A stretch of DNA of 64,000 bases from Pseudokineococcus lusitanus (lineage in GTDB: Bacteria > Actinomycetota > Actinomycetes > Actinomycetales > Quadrisphaeraceae), in contig NZ_RJKN01000003.1 in the NCBI RefSeq assembly GCF_003751265.1, positions 372,001 to 436,000 of the forward strand. Reading direction: 5' to 3'. A program made the position numbers and the translations under genes. Position 1 is the first letter of the stretch. Each line of letters starts with the position of its first letter. The notes beneath the pieces are model-generated. The model was not told the origin of the DNA. It saw nothing but the letters and a program-made list of their open reading frames with translations, and did no database searches. Below are positions 34,713 to 43,205 of this stretch, piece by piece.

Positions 34713-36638
34713 TCAGCGCTTGGCGGCGCGGGCCGTCCGGCTGCGGGCGTTCGCGTCGAGGACGACCTTGCGGATGCGGACGGCGTCGGGGGTGATCTCG
34801 ACGCACTCGTCCTCGCGGCAGAACTCGAGGCTCTGCTCGAGGGACAGGCGCCGCGCGGGCACCAGCCGCTCCAGCTCGTCCGCGTTGGAGCGGACGTTGG
34901 TCATCTTCTTCTCCTTGGTGATGTTCACGTCCATGTCGTCGGCACGGCTGTTCTCGCCGACGACCATGCCCTCGTAGACCTCCGTCGTCGGGTCGACGAA
35001 GAGCGTCCCGCGCTCCTGGAGGCTCGTCATGGCGTAGGACGTCGCCACCCCGGTGCGGTCGGCGACCATCGAGCCGGACGGGCGCGTGCGCAGCTCGCCG
35101 ACCCACGGCTCGTAGCCGTCGAAGACCTGGTGGGCGATGCCCGTGCCGCGCGTCTCCGTGAGGAAGTCGGTGCGGAAGCCGATGAGGCCGCGGCTCGGCA
35201 CGCGGAACTCCATCCGGACCCAGCCGGTGCCGTGGTTGCTCATCTGCTCCATGCGGCCCTTGCGGACGGCGAGCAGCTGGGTGATGGCGCCGAGGTACTC
35301 CTCCGGCGCGTCGACGGTGAGGTGCTCGACCGGCTCGTGGAGCTTGCCGTCGATCTCCCGGGTGACGACCTGCGGCTTGCCGACGGTCAGCTCGAAGCCC
35401 TCGCGGCGCATCTGCTCGACCAGGATGGCCAGCGCCAGCTCGCCACGGCCCTGGACCTCCCACGCGTCGGGGCGCTCGGTGGGCAGCACGCGCATCGACA
35501 CGTTGCCGATGAGCTCGCGGTCGAGGCGGTCCTTGACGAGGCGGGCGGTGACCTTCGTGCCCTTGGCCCGGCCGGCGAGCGGCGACGTGTTCGTGCCGAT
35601 CGTCATGGAGATGGCGGGCTCGTCGACCGTGATGAGCGGCAGCGGGCGCGGGTCCTCGGGGTCGGCGAGGGTCTCGCCGATGGTGATGTCGGGGATGCCG
35701 GCGACGGCGATGATGTCGCCCGGGCCGGCCTGCTCGGCCGGGACGCGCGTCAGCGCCTCGGTCATGAGGAGCTCGGTGATCTTCACGCGCTGCTGCGTGC
35801 CGTCGGCGCGGCACCAGACGACCTGCTGGTTCTTGCGGACGACGCCCTCGTGCACGCGGCACAGGGCGATGCGGCCGAGGAACGGCGAGGCGTCGAGGTT
35901 GGTGACGTGCGCCTGGAGCGGGGCGCCGGGCGTGTACGACGGCGCCGGGACGTGCTCCATGATCGTGCGGAAGAGCGGCTCGAGGTTCTCCGAGTCGGGC
36001 AGCGAGCCGTCGGCCGGAGCCGTCAGCGACGCACGCCCCGCGCGGGCCGACGCGTAGACGACGGGGAACTCCAGCAGGTCCTCGGCACCCGGGATGTCGG
36101 TCGCGAGGTCGAGGAAGAGGTCGTAGGTCTCGCTGACGACCTCCTCGATGCGGGCGTCCGGCCGGTCGACCTTGTTGACGACGAGGATGACCGGCAGCCG
36201 GGCGGCGAGCGCCTTGCGGAGGACGAAGCGCGTCTGCGGCAGCGGGCCCTCGGAGGCGTCGACGAGCAGCGCGATGGCGTCGACCATCGACAGGCCGCGC
36301 TCCACCTCGCCGCCGAAGTCGGCGTGGCCCGGGGTGTCGATGATGTTGATCGTCACGCCGTCCTCGGGGCTGACGCCCTCCGGCACGGACGGGCCCCGGT
36401 AGTGGACCCCCGTGTTCTTGGCGAGGATCGTGATGCCCTTCTCCCGCTCGAGGTCGCCCGAGTCCATGACGCGCTCGGTGAGGCCCTCGGCGGTCTGGTG
36501 CGCCGAGAAGGCGCCCGCCTGCTGGAGCATCGCGTCGACCAGCGTCGTCTTGCCGTGGTCGACGTGCGCGACGATCGCGAGGTTGCGGATGTCGGCGCGC
36601 GTCGCGGTCGCGACGGCGTCCTGGGCAGGTGCGGGCAT
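34713..36638 (-). CDS. typA: Ribosome-associated GTPase TypA/BipA
   Basis: 641 residues, translation-factor GTPase. G1 [13 protein letters not shown] (about 22-34), G2/G3 region [15 protein letters not shown]4 [10 protein letters not shown] and the later EF-G-like domains; the C-terminal domain specific to TypA is present ([15 protein letters not shown]-like region [18 protein letters not shown]). It acts on 50S maturation and stress translation. ATG 36638 is preceded by an unusually weak ribosome-binding site and a leader of about 30 bases from TAGACT. Its position near mshB and the dpp transporter follows common actinobacterial order. Secure. Confidence 0.95.
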   Translation of the reverse strand: MPAPAQDAVATATRADIRNLAIVAHVDHGKTTLVDAMLQQAGAFSAHQTAEGLTERVMDSGDLEREKGITILAKNTGVHYRGPSVPEGVSPEDGVTINIIDTPGHADFGGEVERGLSMVDAIALLVDASEGPLPQTRFVLRKALAARLPVILVVNKVDRPDARIEEVVSETYDLFLDLATDIPGAEDLLEFPVVYASARAGRASLTAPADGSLPDSENLEPLFRTIMEHVPAPSYTPGAPLQAHVTNLDASPFLGRIALCRVHEGVVRKNQQVVWCRADGTQQRVKITELLMTEALTRVPAEQAGPGDIIAVAGIPDITIGETLADPEDPRPLPLITVDEPAISMTIGTNTSPLAGRAKGTKVTARLVKDRLDRELIGNVSMRVLPTERPDAWEVQGRGELALAILVEQMRREGFELTVGKPQVVTREIDGKLHEPVEHLTVDAPEEYLGAITQLLAVRKGRMEQMSNHGTGWVRMEFRVPSRGLIGFRTDFLTETRGTGIAHQVFDGYEPWVGELRTRPSGSMVADRTGVATSYAMTSLQERGTLFVDPTTEVYEGMVVGENSRADDMDVNITKEKKMTNVRSNADELERLVPARRLSLEQSLEFCREDECVEITPDAVRIRKVVLDANARSRTARAAKR

Positions 36639-36676
36639 GGCTGTGCGCTCGTCTCAGCAGAGGTCGGGGTCGCCCG

Positions 36677-36682
36677 AGTCTA
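36677..36682 (-). promoter_or_regulatory. Candidate -10 of typA
   Basis: TAGACT on the minus strand, about 40 bases before ATG 36638. Confidence 0.45.
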
Positions 36683-36753
36683 GGCGCCGCGCGGCTCTCC
36701 CCCTCCCGCGCGCGCGTCCGGGCCCGCCGGACGCGCCGGCCGGCCCGGACGCA

Positions 36754-36793
36754 CCGCGGGCCCGTGCCGCCGTGGGGCGGCACGGGCCCGCGG
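36754..36793 (-). terminator. Terminator after the cupredoxin gene
   Basis: Perfect 18-bp arms (36754-36771 and 36776-36793), loop GTGG, beginning 24 bases after the stop at 36818. Confidence 0.8.
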
Positions 36794-36817
36794 GCCGTGC
36801 GGTGGTGCGGGAGGGCG

Positions 36818-38995
36818 TCAGCTGCGGCCGACGTCCGACATCTGCGCCGCGGCGACGATCCGCTGCTTCTCGGCGCGCGTGATGGTGCGCGAGGCGACGA
36901 GGTCGGTCGTCACCGTCCGGACGTGGCGCTGGAAGGCCTGGTAGCTGGCGTACCGGGCGCCCTCGGCGACGAGGTCGTTGACCGTGCAGCCGTCGCCCCG
37001 GTCGACGTTGACGACCGTGCTGTCGTGACCACCGATGACCACCGTCGGGCGGGTGTCGGAGGACGGGCACATGTCGCGCCGCAGCTCCATGACCGCGAAG
37101 GTCACCGAGCCGGCGGCGGAGACGTTGCCCTTCCGGTCCGTCGCCCGGTGGGCGAACGTGTGGTTGCCCGGCGCCACGACGACGACGGGGGCCACGTACG
37201 GCTGCCACGCGCCGCCGTCGACGCTGTACTCGACGGACAGGACGCCGGAGCCGGTGTCGGTCGCCTGGAGCGACACCGTGGCGCGGCCCATGTGGCGGCC
37301 GGCCCGGTCCTTGGAGCCGACGACCGTGGCGGTCACCGTGGGCGCCACCGTGTCCTCGGGGCCGTCGGCGACGACGGAGAACGTCACCGAGCCCTCCTCG
37401 GAGACGTTGCCGGCGGCGTCCGTGCCGCGGTAGCGCAGCGTCGTGGCGCCGAGCTCGGTGACGACGACCGGGCCGTCGTAGACCATCCAGTGGCCGGCGT
37501 GCAGCGAGTACTCGACGGTGACCTCGCCCGGGCCCTCGTCGACGCCCGTGAGCGTGACGGAGGCGGCGCCGACGTAGGCGCCGCGCGCGTCGCGGTCGCC
37601 CAGCACCTCGGCGAGGACGACGGGCGCGGTGGTGTCCTGCTCGCCGCCGGCGACGACGGTGAACGTGACCGAGCCCTCCTCCGAGACGTTGCCCGCCTCG
37701 TCCGTGGCGCGGAAGACCATCGTGTGCTGGCCGACCTCGTCGACGACGACGGCCTCGGTGTAGGCCTGGTACTCGCCGCCGTCGAGGGCGTACTCGACGG
37801 ACGCGACGCCGGAGCCGGCGTCCTCGGCCGTGAGGCTCACCGTGGCGGCGCCGACGTAGGAGCCCTCGGCGTCCTGCTCGCCCGCGACCTCGGCGGAGAC
37901 CGTCGGGGCGACGGTGTCCTCGCCCGTGGGCTCGGCGACGACGACGGTGACCTCGCCGGCGGCGGAGGTGTTCCCGGCTCCGTCGGTGGCGCGGTAGGCG
38001 ACGGTGTGGGACCCGGGCGAGGAGACGACGAGGGCCTCCTCGTACGGGGTGAAGGGTCCGCCGTCGAGGGAGTACTCGATGACGGCGACGCCCGACCCCT
38101 CGTCGGTCGCGGTGAGGGTGACGGTGGCGGAGCCGACGTAGGCGCCGGCGCCGTCCTGCTGGCCGGTGACCTCGGCGGTCACGGTCGGCGGGGTGGTGTC
38201 CTCGCCGACGGGGGCCTCGACCACGGTGAAGGTGGTCGTGCCGACCTCGGAGACGTTCCCGGCGACGTCCGTCGCGCGGTACGTCATCGTGTGCTCGCCG
38301 ACCTCGTCGACGACGACCGGGCCGGAGTAGGCCTGGTACTCGCCGCCGTCGAGCGCGTACTCGACGGACGCGACGCCGGAGCCGGTGTCCTCGGCGGTGA
38401 GCGCGACCGACGCGGAGCCCAGGTAGGCGCCGTCGGCGTCCGTCTCGCCGGTGACCTCCGCGGTCACGGTCGGGGCGGTGGTGTCCTCCTCGCCGCCGCC
38501 GCCGCCGGTGACGACGAGCTCGCCGACCATGGAGCCGTGGCCCGGGATGGCGCAGAAGTAGCGGTAGGTGCCCGGCGTGAGGGTGACCTCGACCTCGTGG
38601 CGGCCGCCCTGGGCGTCCAGGGGGTTGGCGAGGATGTCGACGGTGACGTCGTGGTTGTAGCCCGGCGTGCTCGTGTCGAAGGTCAGCGTGTGGCTCATGG
38701 CGATGGTGTTGCCCGTCGCCCGGCTGTTCTCGAACACGATGGTCGCCGCGCCGGCCGTGGCCGTGGCCGGCGCCGTCTTGTACTTGGTGACGCTGTTGTC
38801 GCCGGTCCACGTGAGGACCTGGTCGGCCGCCGCGGCGACGTCGGCCGCGCGCGCGGGGGCGCCCACGGCGGGCCCGGGCACGAGCCACAGGGCCAGCAGC
38901 GCGGCGAGCGCGACGGCCAGGTAGCGGCCGGGGCCAGGGCGGGAGGGGGCGGGGGACGGTGTCCGGCGCAGGGCCGGTGGGACGGGGGCTCGCAT
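36818..38995 (-). CDS. Exported cupredoxin with five Ig-like repeats and a CTVNDL C-terminal module
   Basis: 725 residues. Signal peptide about 1-50 (LAVALAALLALWLVPGPAVG). A plastocyanin/azurin-like domain at about 58-163 has an apparent type 1 copper site: His102 in AMSHTLTFD, then Cys148, His153 and Met156 in YFCAIPGHGSMVGELVV. Five repeats of 94-95 residues (171-642) each end near FRATDxAGNVSEEGSVTF, resembling OmpL47/Ig-like modules. Residues 643-725 form a module shared with the ThuA protein upstream. Likely an extracellular electron-transfer protein on a wall-spanning stalk; that is inference. ATG has AGGAG 9 bases upstream. A hairpin separates it from the gene before. Confidence 0.85.
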   Translation of the reverse strand: MRAPVPPALRRTPSPAPSRPGPGRYLAVALAALLALWLVPGPAVGAPARAADVAAAADQVLTWTGDNSVTKYKTAPATATAGAATIVFENSRATGNTIAMSHTLTFDTSTPGYNHDVTVDILANPLDAQGGRHEVEVTLTPGTYRYFCAIPGHGSMVGELVVTGGGGGEEDTTAPTVTAEVTGETDADGAYLGSASVALTAEDTGSGVASVEYALDGGEYQAYSGPVVVDEVGEHTMTYRATDVAGNVSEVGTTTFTVVEAPVGEDTTPPTVTAEVTGQQDGAGAYVGSATVTLTATDEGSGVAVIEYSLDGGPFTPYEEALVVSSPGSHTVAYRATDGAGNTSAAGEVTVVVAEPTGEDTVAPTVSAEVAGEQDAEGSYVGAATVSLTAEDAGSGVASVEYALDGGEYQAYTEAVVVDEVGQHTMVFRATDEAGNVSEEGSVTFTVVAGGEQDTTAPVVLAEVLGDRDARGAYVGAASVTLTGVDEGPGEVTVEYSLHAGHWMVYDGPVVVTELGATTLRYRGTDAAGNVSEEGSVTFSVVADGPEDTVAPTVTATVVGSKDRAGRHMGRATVSLQATDTGSGVLSVEYSVDGGAWQPYVAPVVVVAPGNHTFAHRATDRKGNVSAAGSVTFAVMELRRDMCPSSDTRPTVVIGGHDSTVVNVDRGDGCTVNDLVAEGARYASYQAFQRHVRTVTTDLVASRTITRAEKQRIVAAAQMSDVGRS
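37070..38485 (-). repeat. Five tandem Ig-like coding repeats
   Basis: Five copies of about 282 bases (94 or 95 codons) in residues 171-265, 266-359, 360-453, 454-547 and 548-642 of the cupredoxin protein. Copies 1 and 3 are nearly identical over long stretches of DNA (for example around 38330-38400 and 37740-37810), unlike the others. Confidence 0.85.
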
Positions 38996-39055
38996 GGCTC
39001 AGCACTCCTGGCGCGTCGTCGCGGTCGGGCGGAGGGGCGGTCGGGCAGGGCGGGG

Positions 39056-39101
39056 GCCGGGGCCCCGGGCGACGCGCGGTGGCGTCGCCCGGGGCCCCGG
39101 C
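39056..39101 (-). terminator. Hairpin between the ThuA protein gene and the cupredoxin gene
   Basis: Perfect 20-bp arms (39056-39075 and 39082-39101), 6-base loop, just after the stop at 39109. It would end or partly block transcription before the cupredoxin gene, which must then have read-through or its own promoter. Confidence 0.75.
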
Positions 39102-39108
39102 GGGGGCG

Positions 39109-42100
39109 TCAGAGGTCGCGCACCCGGACCTCGCGGAACTCCACGAGGTCACCCGTCCCGTGGTTCTGCAGGCCGACGAAGCCCTCGGCGAACTGCCGCA
39201 GGTCCGTGGGCGGGTCGCCGGCGCGGGAGGACTGCTTGCCCGGCGACGCGTCGAACTCGTTGATCACCACGCCGTTGCGGACGATCGTGTACTGCTGCCC
39301 GACGACGCGGATCTCGTAGGTGTTCCACTCGCCCTTGGGCGTCGGACGGGCCGCGGCCAGGCCGACGGGGTCGAAGTTGTAGACCGACCCCGTCTTCTGC
39401 GGCTCGCCCGTGGGGCCGTCGTAGATCTGGATCTCGTGGCCGCAGTAGATGGCCACCCACGCCGGGGAGTCGACGGCCGCGCCCTGGCGGCCGCACTCCT
39501 CCCGCTCCTCGAGCGGCTGCTCGGGGTCCGGGAAGCGGGTGAAGACGCCGGTGTTGGCGTACGCCCCGGGCGCCGAGACGTCCCGGAACTTCAGCGTCAT
39601 CGAGAAGTCGCCCAGCTGCTCGGCGTGGTACCAGAGCATGCCCAGGCCGCCCTGCGAGCGCAGGGAGCCGTCGGGCTGGAGGACGAAGCGTCCGCCCGGC
39701 GCCTGGGTCCACCCGCGGAGGGACTCGGCGGTCCCGTCGAAGATGGTCCGGTAGCCGCCGGCCCGCACGCCGATCTGGGAGCGGGCCGCCGCGTTGACGA
39801 CCGCGGTGACCTCCTTGCCGGTGAGGACGCCGTCCTCGCGGAGCTGACGCGTCACGGCCCGGACGTGGCGCAGGTACTCCTGGTGGGAGCCCCACTCGCT
39901 GTCGTCGAGGATGAGGTCGTTCACCGTGCAGCCGCCGAGGTCGTCGTTGGCCACGCCGGAGTCGACGTCGCCGGAGAAGACCGTCTCGCGGTCGTCCGGC
40001 ACCGTGCAGGAGATGCTGACCGGCACGGTCGTCGTGGCCTTCTCGCCGTCGGCGTAGGTGACCGTCAGCGTCGCCGTGTGGTCGGCGACCCGGGCGTAGG
40101 TGTGACGGGGGTTCGCCTCGGTCGACGAGGTGCCGTCGCCGAAGTCCCAGCGGTAGGAGACGCCGCCGGAGCGGGCGCCGGTGAAGGCGACCTCGAGCGG
40201 GGTGCCCTGGACGTTGGCCGCCGTCGCCGCCGGCGCCGGGGTGGCCGGGCCGCCGTCGTAGGTGACCCGCAGGAGCTTCTGGTTCGGGTCGAGGCTGAAG
40301 AAGCCGCCGGCGTAGTCGAGCAGGTACAGCGCGCCGTCGGGGCCGAACTTGGCGTCCATCCAGCTCTGGAGGCCGGTGTCGCCACCGCCGCCGCGGACGA
40401 TCTGGCGCAGGTCCTCGGCGAAGGCCGGGGCGCCCTGGGTCGGCACCTTGCGCGGGTCGACGGTCACGGCCACGCGGTTGTTCGCGTTGGACTGGTCACC
40501 GATGAACCACTTGCCCTCCCAGTACGAGGGCCACGCCACGTCGCTGTCGGGGTCCACCTGGGACTGGCGGAAGGTGGGGCCGGACATGACGGCCTGGCCG
40601 CCGCCGCGCAGCCACGGCAGCGTGTAGGTGGCGTCCTCGTCCTCGTAGGTCGGGATGCCGCTGCCGTCCTCGCGCTCGGGGAAGACGGGCCCGCCACCGC
40701 TGGGCGAGTACCAGATCATGTTGTCCCGGGCGTCCGGGATGTCCACGAGGCCGGTGTTGCGCGGCGAGGTGTTCTGCAGGTCGTCGCAGTCGTACCAGCC
40801 GGTGAGGACGTCCGCGTCGGTGTTGCTGCGGTCGCGGTACGGCTGGCGGTTGCCCATGCAGAAGGGCCACCCCTGGTTGCCGGCGCTCGTGAGGATCGTG
40901 GCCGTCTCGTACTTGGCCGGGCCGAGCTCCGGGTCCGGCAGGCCGGCGTCGGGGCCGACCCACGCGGCGGTCAGCCAGTCGGTGTCCGCGTCGATCTGCA
41001 GGCGCGAGATGTTGCGCACGCCCATGACGTAGATCTCGGGGCGGGTCTTGTCGTCCGCGTCGCGGGCCTCGCTGAAGAGGTTGCCGTCGGGGATCGTGTA
41101 GGAGCCGTCGTCCTCGGGGTGGATCCGCAGGATCTTGCCGTTGAGGTCGTTGGTGTTGCCGGAGGTGCGACGGGCGTCCTGGAAGCTGATGCCCGCGAAC
41201 TCCTGCTCCCAGTTGTTGCCCGAGTAGCCCTGCGAGCCGCCGGAGGAGTTGCTGTCGCCGGAGCCGACGTAGAGGTTGCCGTCGTCGTCGAAGGCCATGC
41301 CGCCGCCGGCGTGGCAGCAGCTGTGGACCTGGGTCTCCCACTCCAGCAGGTCGACCCGCGAGGACTGGTCGATGCTCGGGCCCGACGGGTCGTAGGTGAA
41401 GCGCGAGACGGTGCGCATGCCGACGCGCCGCTCGGTGTCCACCGACTCGTGCGGCATCCAGTAGACGTAGAGGAAGTTGTTCTCGGCGAAGTCGGGGTCC
41501 GGCACGATGCCGAGGAGCCCCTCCTCGTTCTTCACGAGCTCGCTGCCGCTGCCGCGGTTGCCCATGACCTCGAGGGTCGTCAGCAGCGTGACGTCACCCG
41601 TCTCCGGGTCCCACTCGTGGATGGTGCCGCAGCCGAGGCCGACGTCCGGGTCGTCCCAGGAGACGACGGGGCCGCTCGGGCAGGCGGCCTTGCCGACGTA
41701 GAACGCGGTGCCGTCGGGGGCCATGGTGAGGCCGTGCGGCTCGCCGATCTGGTCGAGCTGCCCGGGGGCGTTCTGCGCCGTCAGCCGCTCGGTCGTGTAG
41801 TTGGCGGCGATGGTCGCCTGGCAGTCGCCCCGGACCATGCCGGTCGTCCACTGCAGGGCGCCCAGCAGGTGCTCGCGGAAGCCCGCCTCGGACCAGCTCG
41901 CGGGCGTGCCGCCCATGCCGGTGAAGAAGGAGCGGCCGCCGTCGTAGTCGCGGCACCACGACACGGGCTGGAAGGGGCTCTCCGTCGCCGGCGCGTCCGC
42001 CGTCGGGCGCAGCTGCGCGACCGTGTGGACCTCGCCGGTCGGGTTGGTCGACCAGTCGAGCCAGCGGTCCTCGCGGGTGATCGACAGGGGCAGGTCCTCG

Positions 42101-43104
42101 GTGGACGGGTGCTGGCGGTCGACGACGTCGACCGTGCCGCGCGTCAGCGGGACCTCGTCCTCGACGGGCGTCACGGACTCGCCGTCGAAGAGCTCGATCT
42201 CGGCGAGCTGGGTGAGGCCGCCGCTGCCGTTGGCCGAGACGACGAGCCGGTAGGACGTGTACGCCTCGCCCGGCTCGGCGATCTCGAAGTCCCTGACCTG
42301 GAAGCGCTCCGGGAAGGTCTGGTCCGTGCGGCTGTCGACGTCGACCCACGTCTGGCCGTCGTTGCTGCCCTGCAGGGTCCAGTTCCGCGGGTCGCGCTCG
42401 GCCGAGTCGTTGGCGGAGGTGAGCGAGTACTGCGCGAGCACGAGCGGCTCGGCGAGCTGCATCGTCAGCGTCGCCGTCGGCTCGAAGGCGAGCCACTTGG
42501 TGCCCGGGTCGCCGTCGGCCAGGTTGGCCGCGACCTCGTTGGGCGCGTTCTCCGCCGTCGCGGTGACGGAGGTGATCTCCGCGGGGACGGGGCGGGCGCC
42601 GGCGATGCGCGTGCCGACGAGGCCCGTGAACCACTGCGACGTCTCCTGGGCGCGCGCGGCGTCGCGGACGCCGAGGAAGCCGCCGCCGTCCTGGACGTAG
42701 GCCTGCAGCGCGGCCTCCTGGGCGCCGGAGAGGTCGGCCCCCTCGGCGGACAGGAAGACGACGCCCCGGTACTCGTCGAGGACGTCGTCCGTGAAGACGG
42801 CCGGGTCCGAGGACGTCTCGACCGTGAAGCCGTTCTGGGCACCGAGCTCGGCGACGGCGCGCGTGGCCGCGAGGACGGGGTCGTCCTGAGCGTCGGGGGC
42901 GCCGTGGAAGGCGAGGACGCGGACGTCGTCCGCCGCGGCGGCCGCCGCCGTCGCCTGCAGGGGCGCCACGAGCGGCCGGGCCATGGTCGGCACGGCGGAC
43001 ATGCCGACGACGAGCGAGGCGCCCGCGACGGTCAGCGCCAGGGGGCGCAGCCGGTCGCGTCGCCTCCGTCCCGCGGCGGTGGTGGGCGATGGGTGTGGTC
43101 GCAC
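39109..43104 (-). CDS. Exported multidomain protein: ThuA, F5/8C, PQQ-sugar-dehydrogenase-like propeller, PKD, CTVNDL module, DUF1080
   Basis: 1331 residues. Signal peptide about 1-58 with an Arg cluster (RRRRDRLRPLALTVAG). ThuA-like domain at about 60-175 and 312-425, interrupted by a discoidin-type domain (about 176-310; LTQLAEIELFDGE). A beta-propeller related to soluble glucose/sorbosone dehydrogenase follows (about 435-905; EPHGLTMAPDG, HSCCHAGGGMAFDDDGNLY, GNQGWPFCMGN). Then a PKD domain (about 960-1030; YRWDFGDGTSS), the CTVNDL module (1033-1114) and a DUF1080/3-keto-disaccharide hydrolase-like domain (1115-1331; GEWNTYEIRVVGQQYTIVRNG). Likely acts outside the cell on sugars or glycosides. 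GTG 43104 has GAAGGAG 7 bases upstream. Domain identities are strong; activity is unproven. Confidence 0.88.
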   Translation of the reverse strand: MRPHPSPTTAAGRRRRDRLRPLALTVAGASLVVGMSAVPTMARPLVAPLQATAAAAAADDVRVLAFHGAPDAQDDPVLAATRAVAELGAQNGFTVETSSDPAVFTDDVLDEYRGVVFLSAEGADLSGAQEAALQAYVQDGGGFLGVRDAARAQETSQWFTGLVGTRIAGARPVPAEITSVTATAENAPNEVAANLADGDPGTKWLAFEPTATLTMQLAEPLVLAQYSLTSANDSAERDPRNWTLQGSNDGQTWVDVDSRTDQTFPERFQVRDFEIAEPGEAYTSYRLVVSANGSGGLTQLAEIELFDGESVTPVEDEVPLTRGTVDVVDRQHPSTEDLPLSITREDRWLDWSTNPTGEVHTVAQLRPTADAPATESPFQPVSWCRDYDGGRSFFTGMGGTPASWSEAGFREHLLGALQWTTGMVRGDCQATIAANYTTERLTAQNAPGQLDQIGEPHGLTMAPDGTAFYVGKAACPSGPVVSWDDPDVGLGCGTIHEWDPETGDVTLLTTLEVMGNRGSGSELVKNEEGLLGIVPDPDFAENNFLYVYWMPHESVDTERRVGMRTVSRFTYDPSGPSIDQSSRVDLLEWETQVHSCCHAGGGMAFDDDGNLYVGSGDSNSSGGSQGYSGNNWEQEFAGISFQDARRTSGNTNDLNGKILRIHPEDDGSYTIPDGNLFSEARDADDKTRPEIYVMGVRNISRLQIDADTDWLTAAWVGPDAGLPDPELGPAKYETATILTSAGNQGWPFCMGNRQPYRDRSNTDADVLTGWYDCDDLQNTSPRNTGLVDIPDARDNMIWYSPSGGGPVFPEREDGSGIPTYEDEDATYTLPWLRGGGQAVMSGPTFRQSQVDPDSDVAWPSYWEGKWFIGDQSNANNRVAVTVDPRKVPTQGAPAFAEDLRQIVRGGGGDTGLQSWMDAKFGPDGALYLLDYAGGFFSLDPNQKLLRVTYDGGPATPAPAATAANVQGTPLEVAFTGARSGGVSYRWDFGDGTSSTEANPRHTYARVADHTATLTVTYADGEKATTTVPVSISCTVPDDRETVFSGDVDSGVANDDLGGCTVNDLILDDSEWGSHQEYLRHVRAVTRQLREDGVLTGKEVTAVVNAAARSQIGVRAGGYRTIFDGTAESLRGWTQAPGGRFVLQPDGSLRSQGGLGMLWYHAEQLGDFSMTLKFRDVSAPGAYANTGVFTRFPDPEQPLEEREECGRQGAAVDSPAWVAIYCGHEIQIYDGPTGEPQKTGSVYNFDPVGLAAARPTPKGEWNTYEIRVVGQQYTIVRNGVVINEFDASPGKQSSRAGDPPTDLRQFAEGFVGLQNHGTGDLVEFREVRVRDL

Positions 43105-43154
43105 GTGTCGGCTCCTTCGTCGGGCGTGCAGGGCTGGTCGGGCGGGGAGGCCCG

Positions 43155-43185
43155 CGCCCGCCCGGGCTGGTGGCCCGGGCGGGCG
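43155..43185 (-). terminator. Hairpin after the laccase gene
   Basis: Perfect 13-bp arms (43155-43167 and 43173-43185), 5-base loop, about 20 bases after the laccase stop and before the next gene on the same strand. Confidence 0.65.
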
Positions 43186-43205
43186 GGGCGGGGTGCGGGG
43201 GCCGG

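Noticed and set aside
37070-38485. Mobile element or satellite repeat in the cupredoxin gene
   Set aside because: All units keep one reading frame and encode Ig-like modules of 94-95 residues; they are protein-domain repeats.
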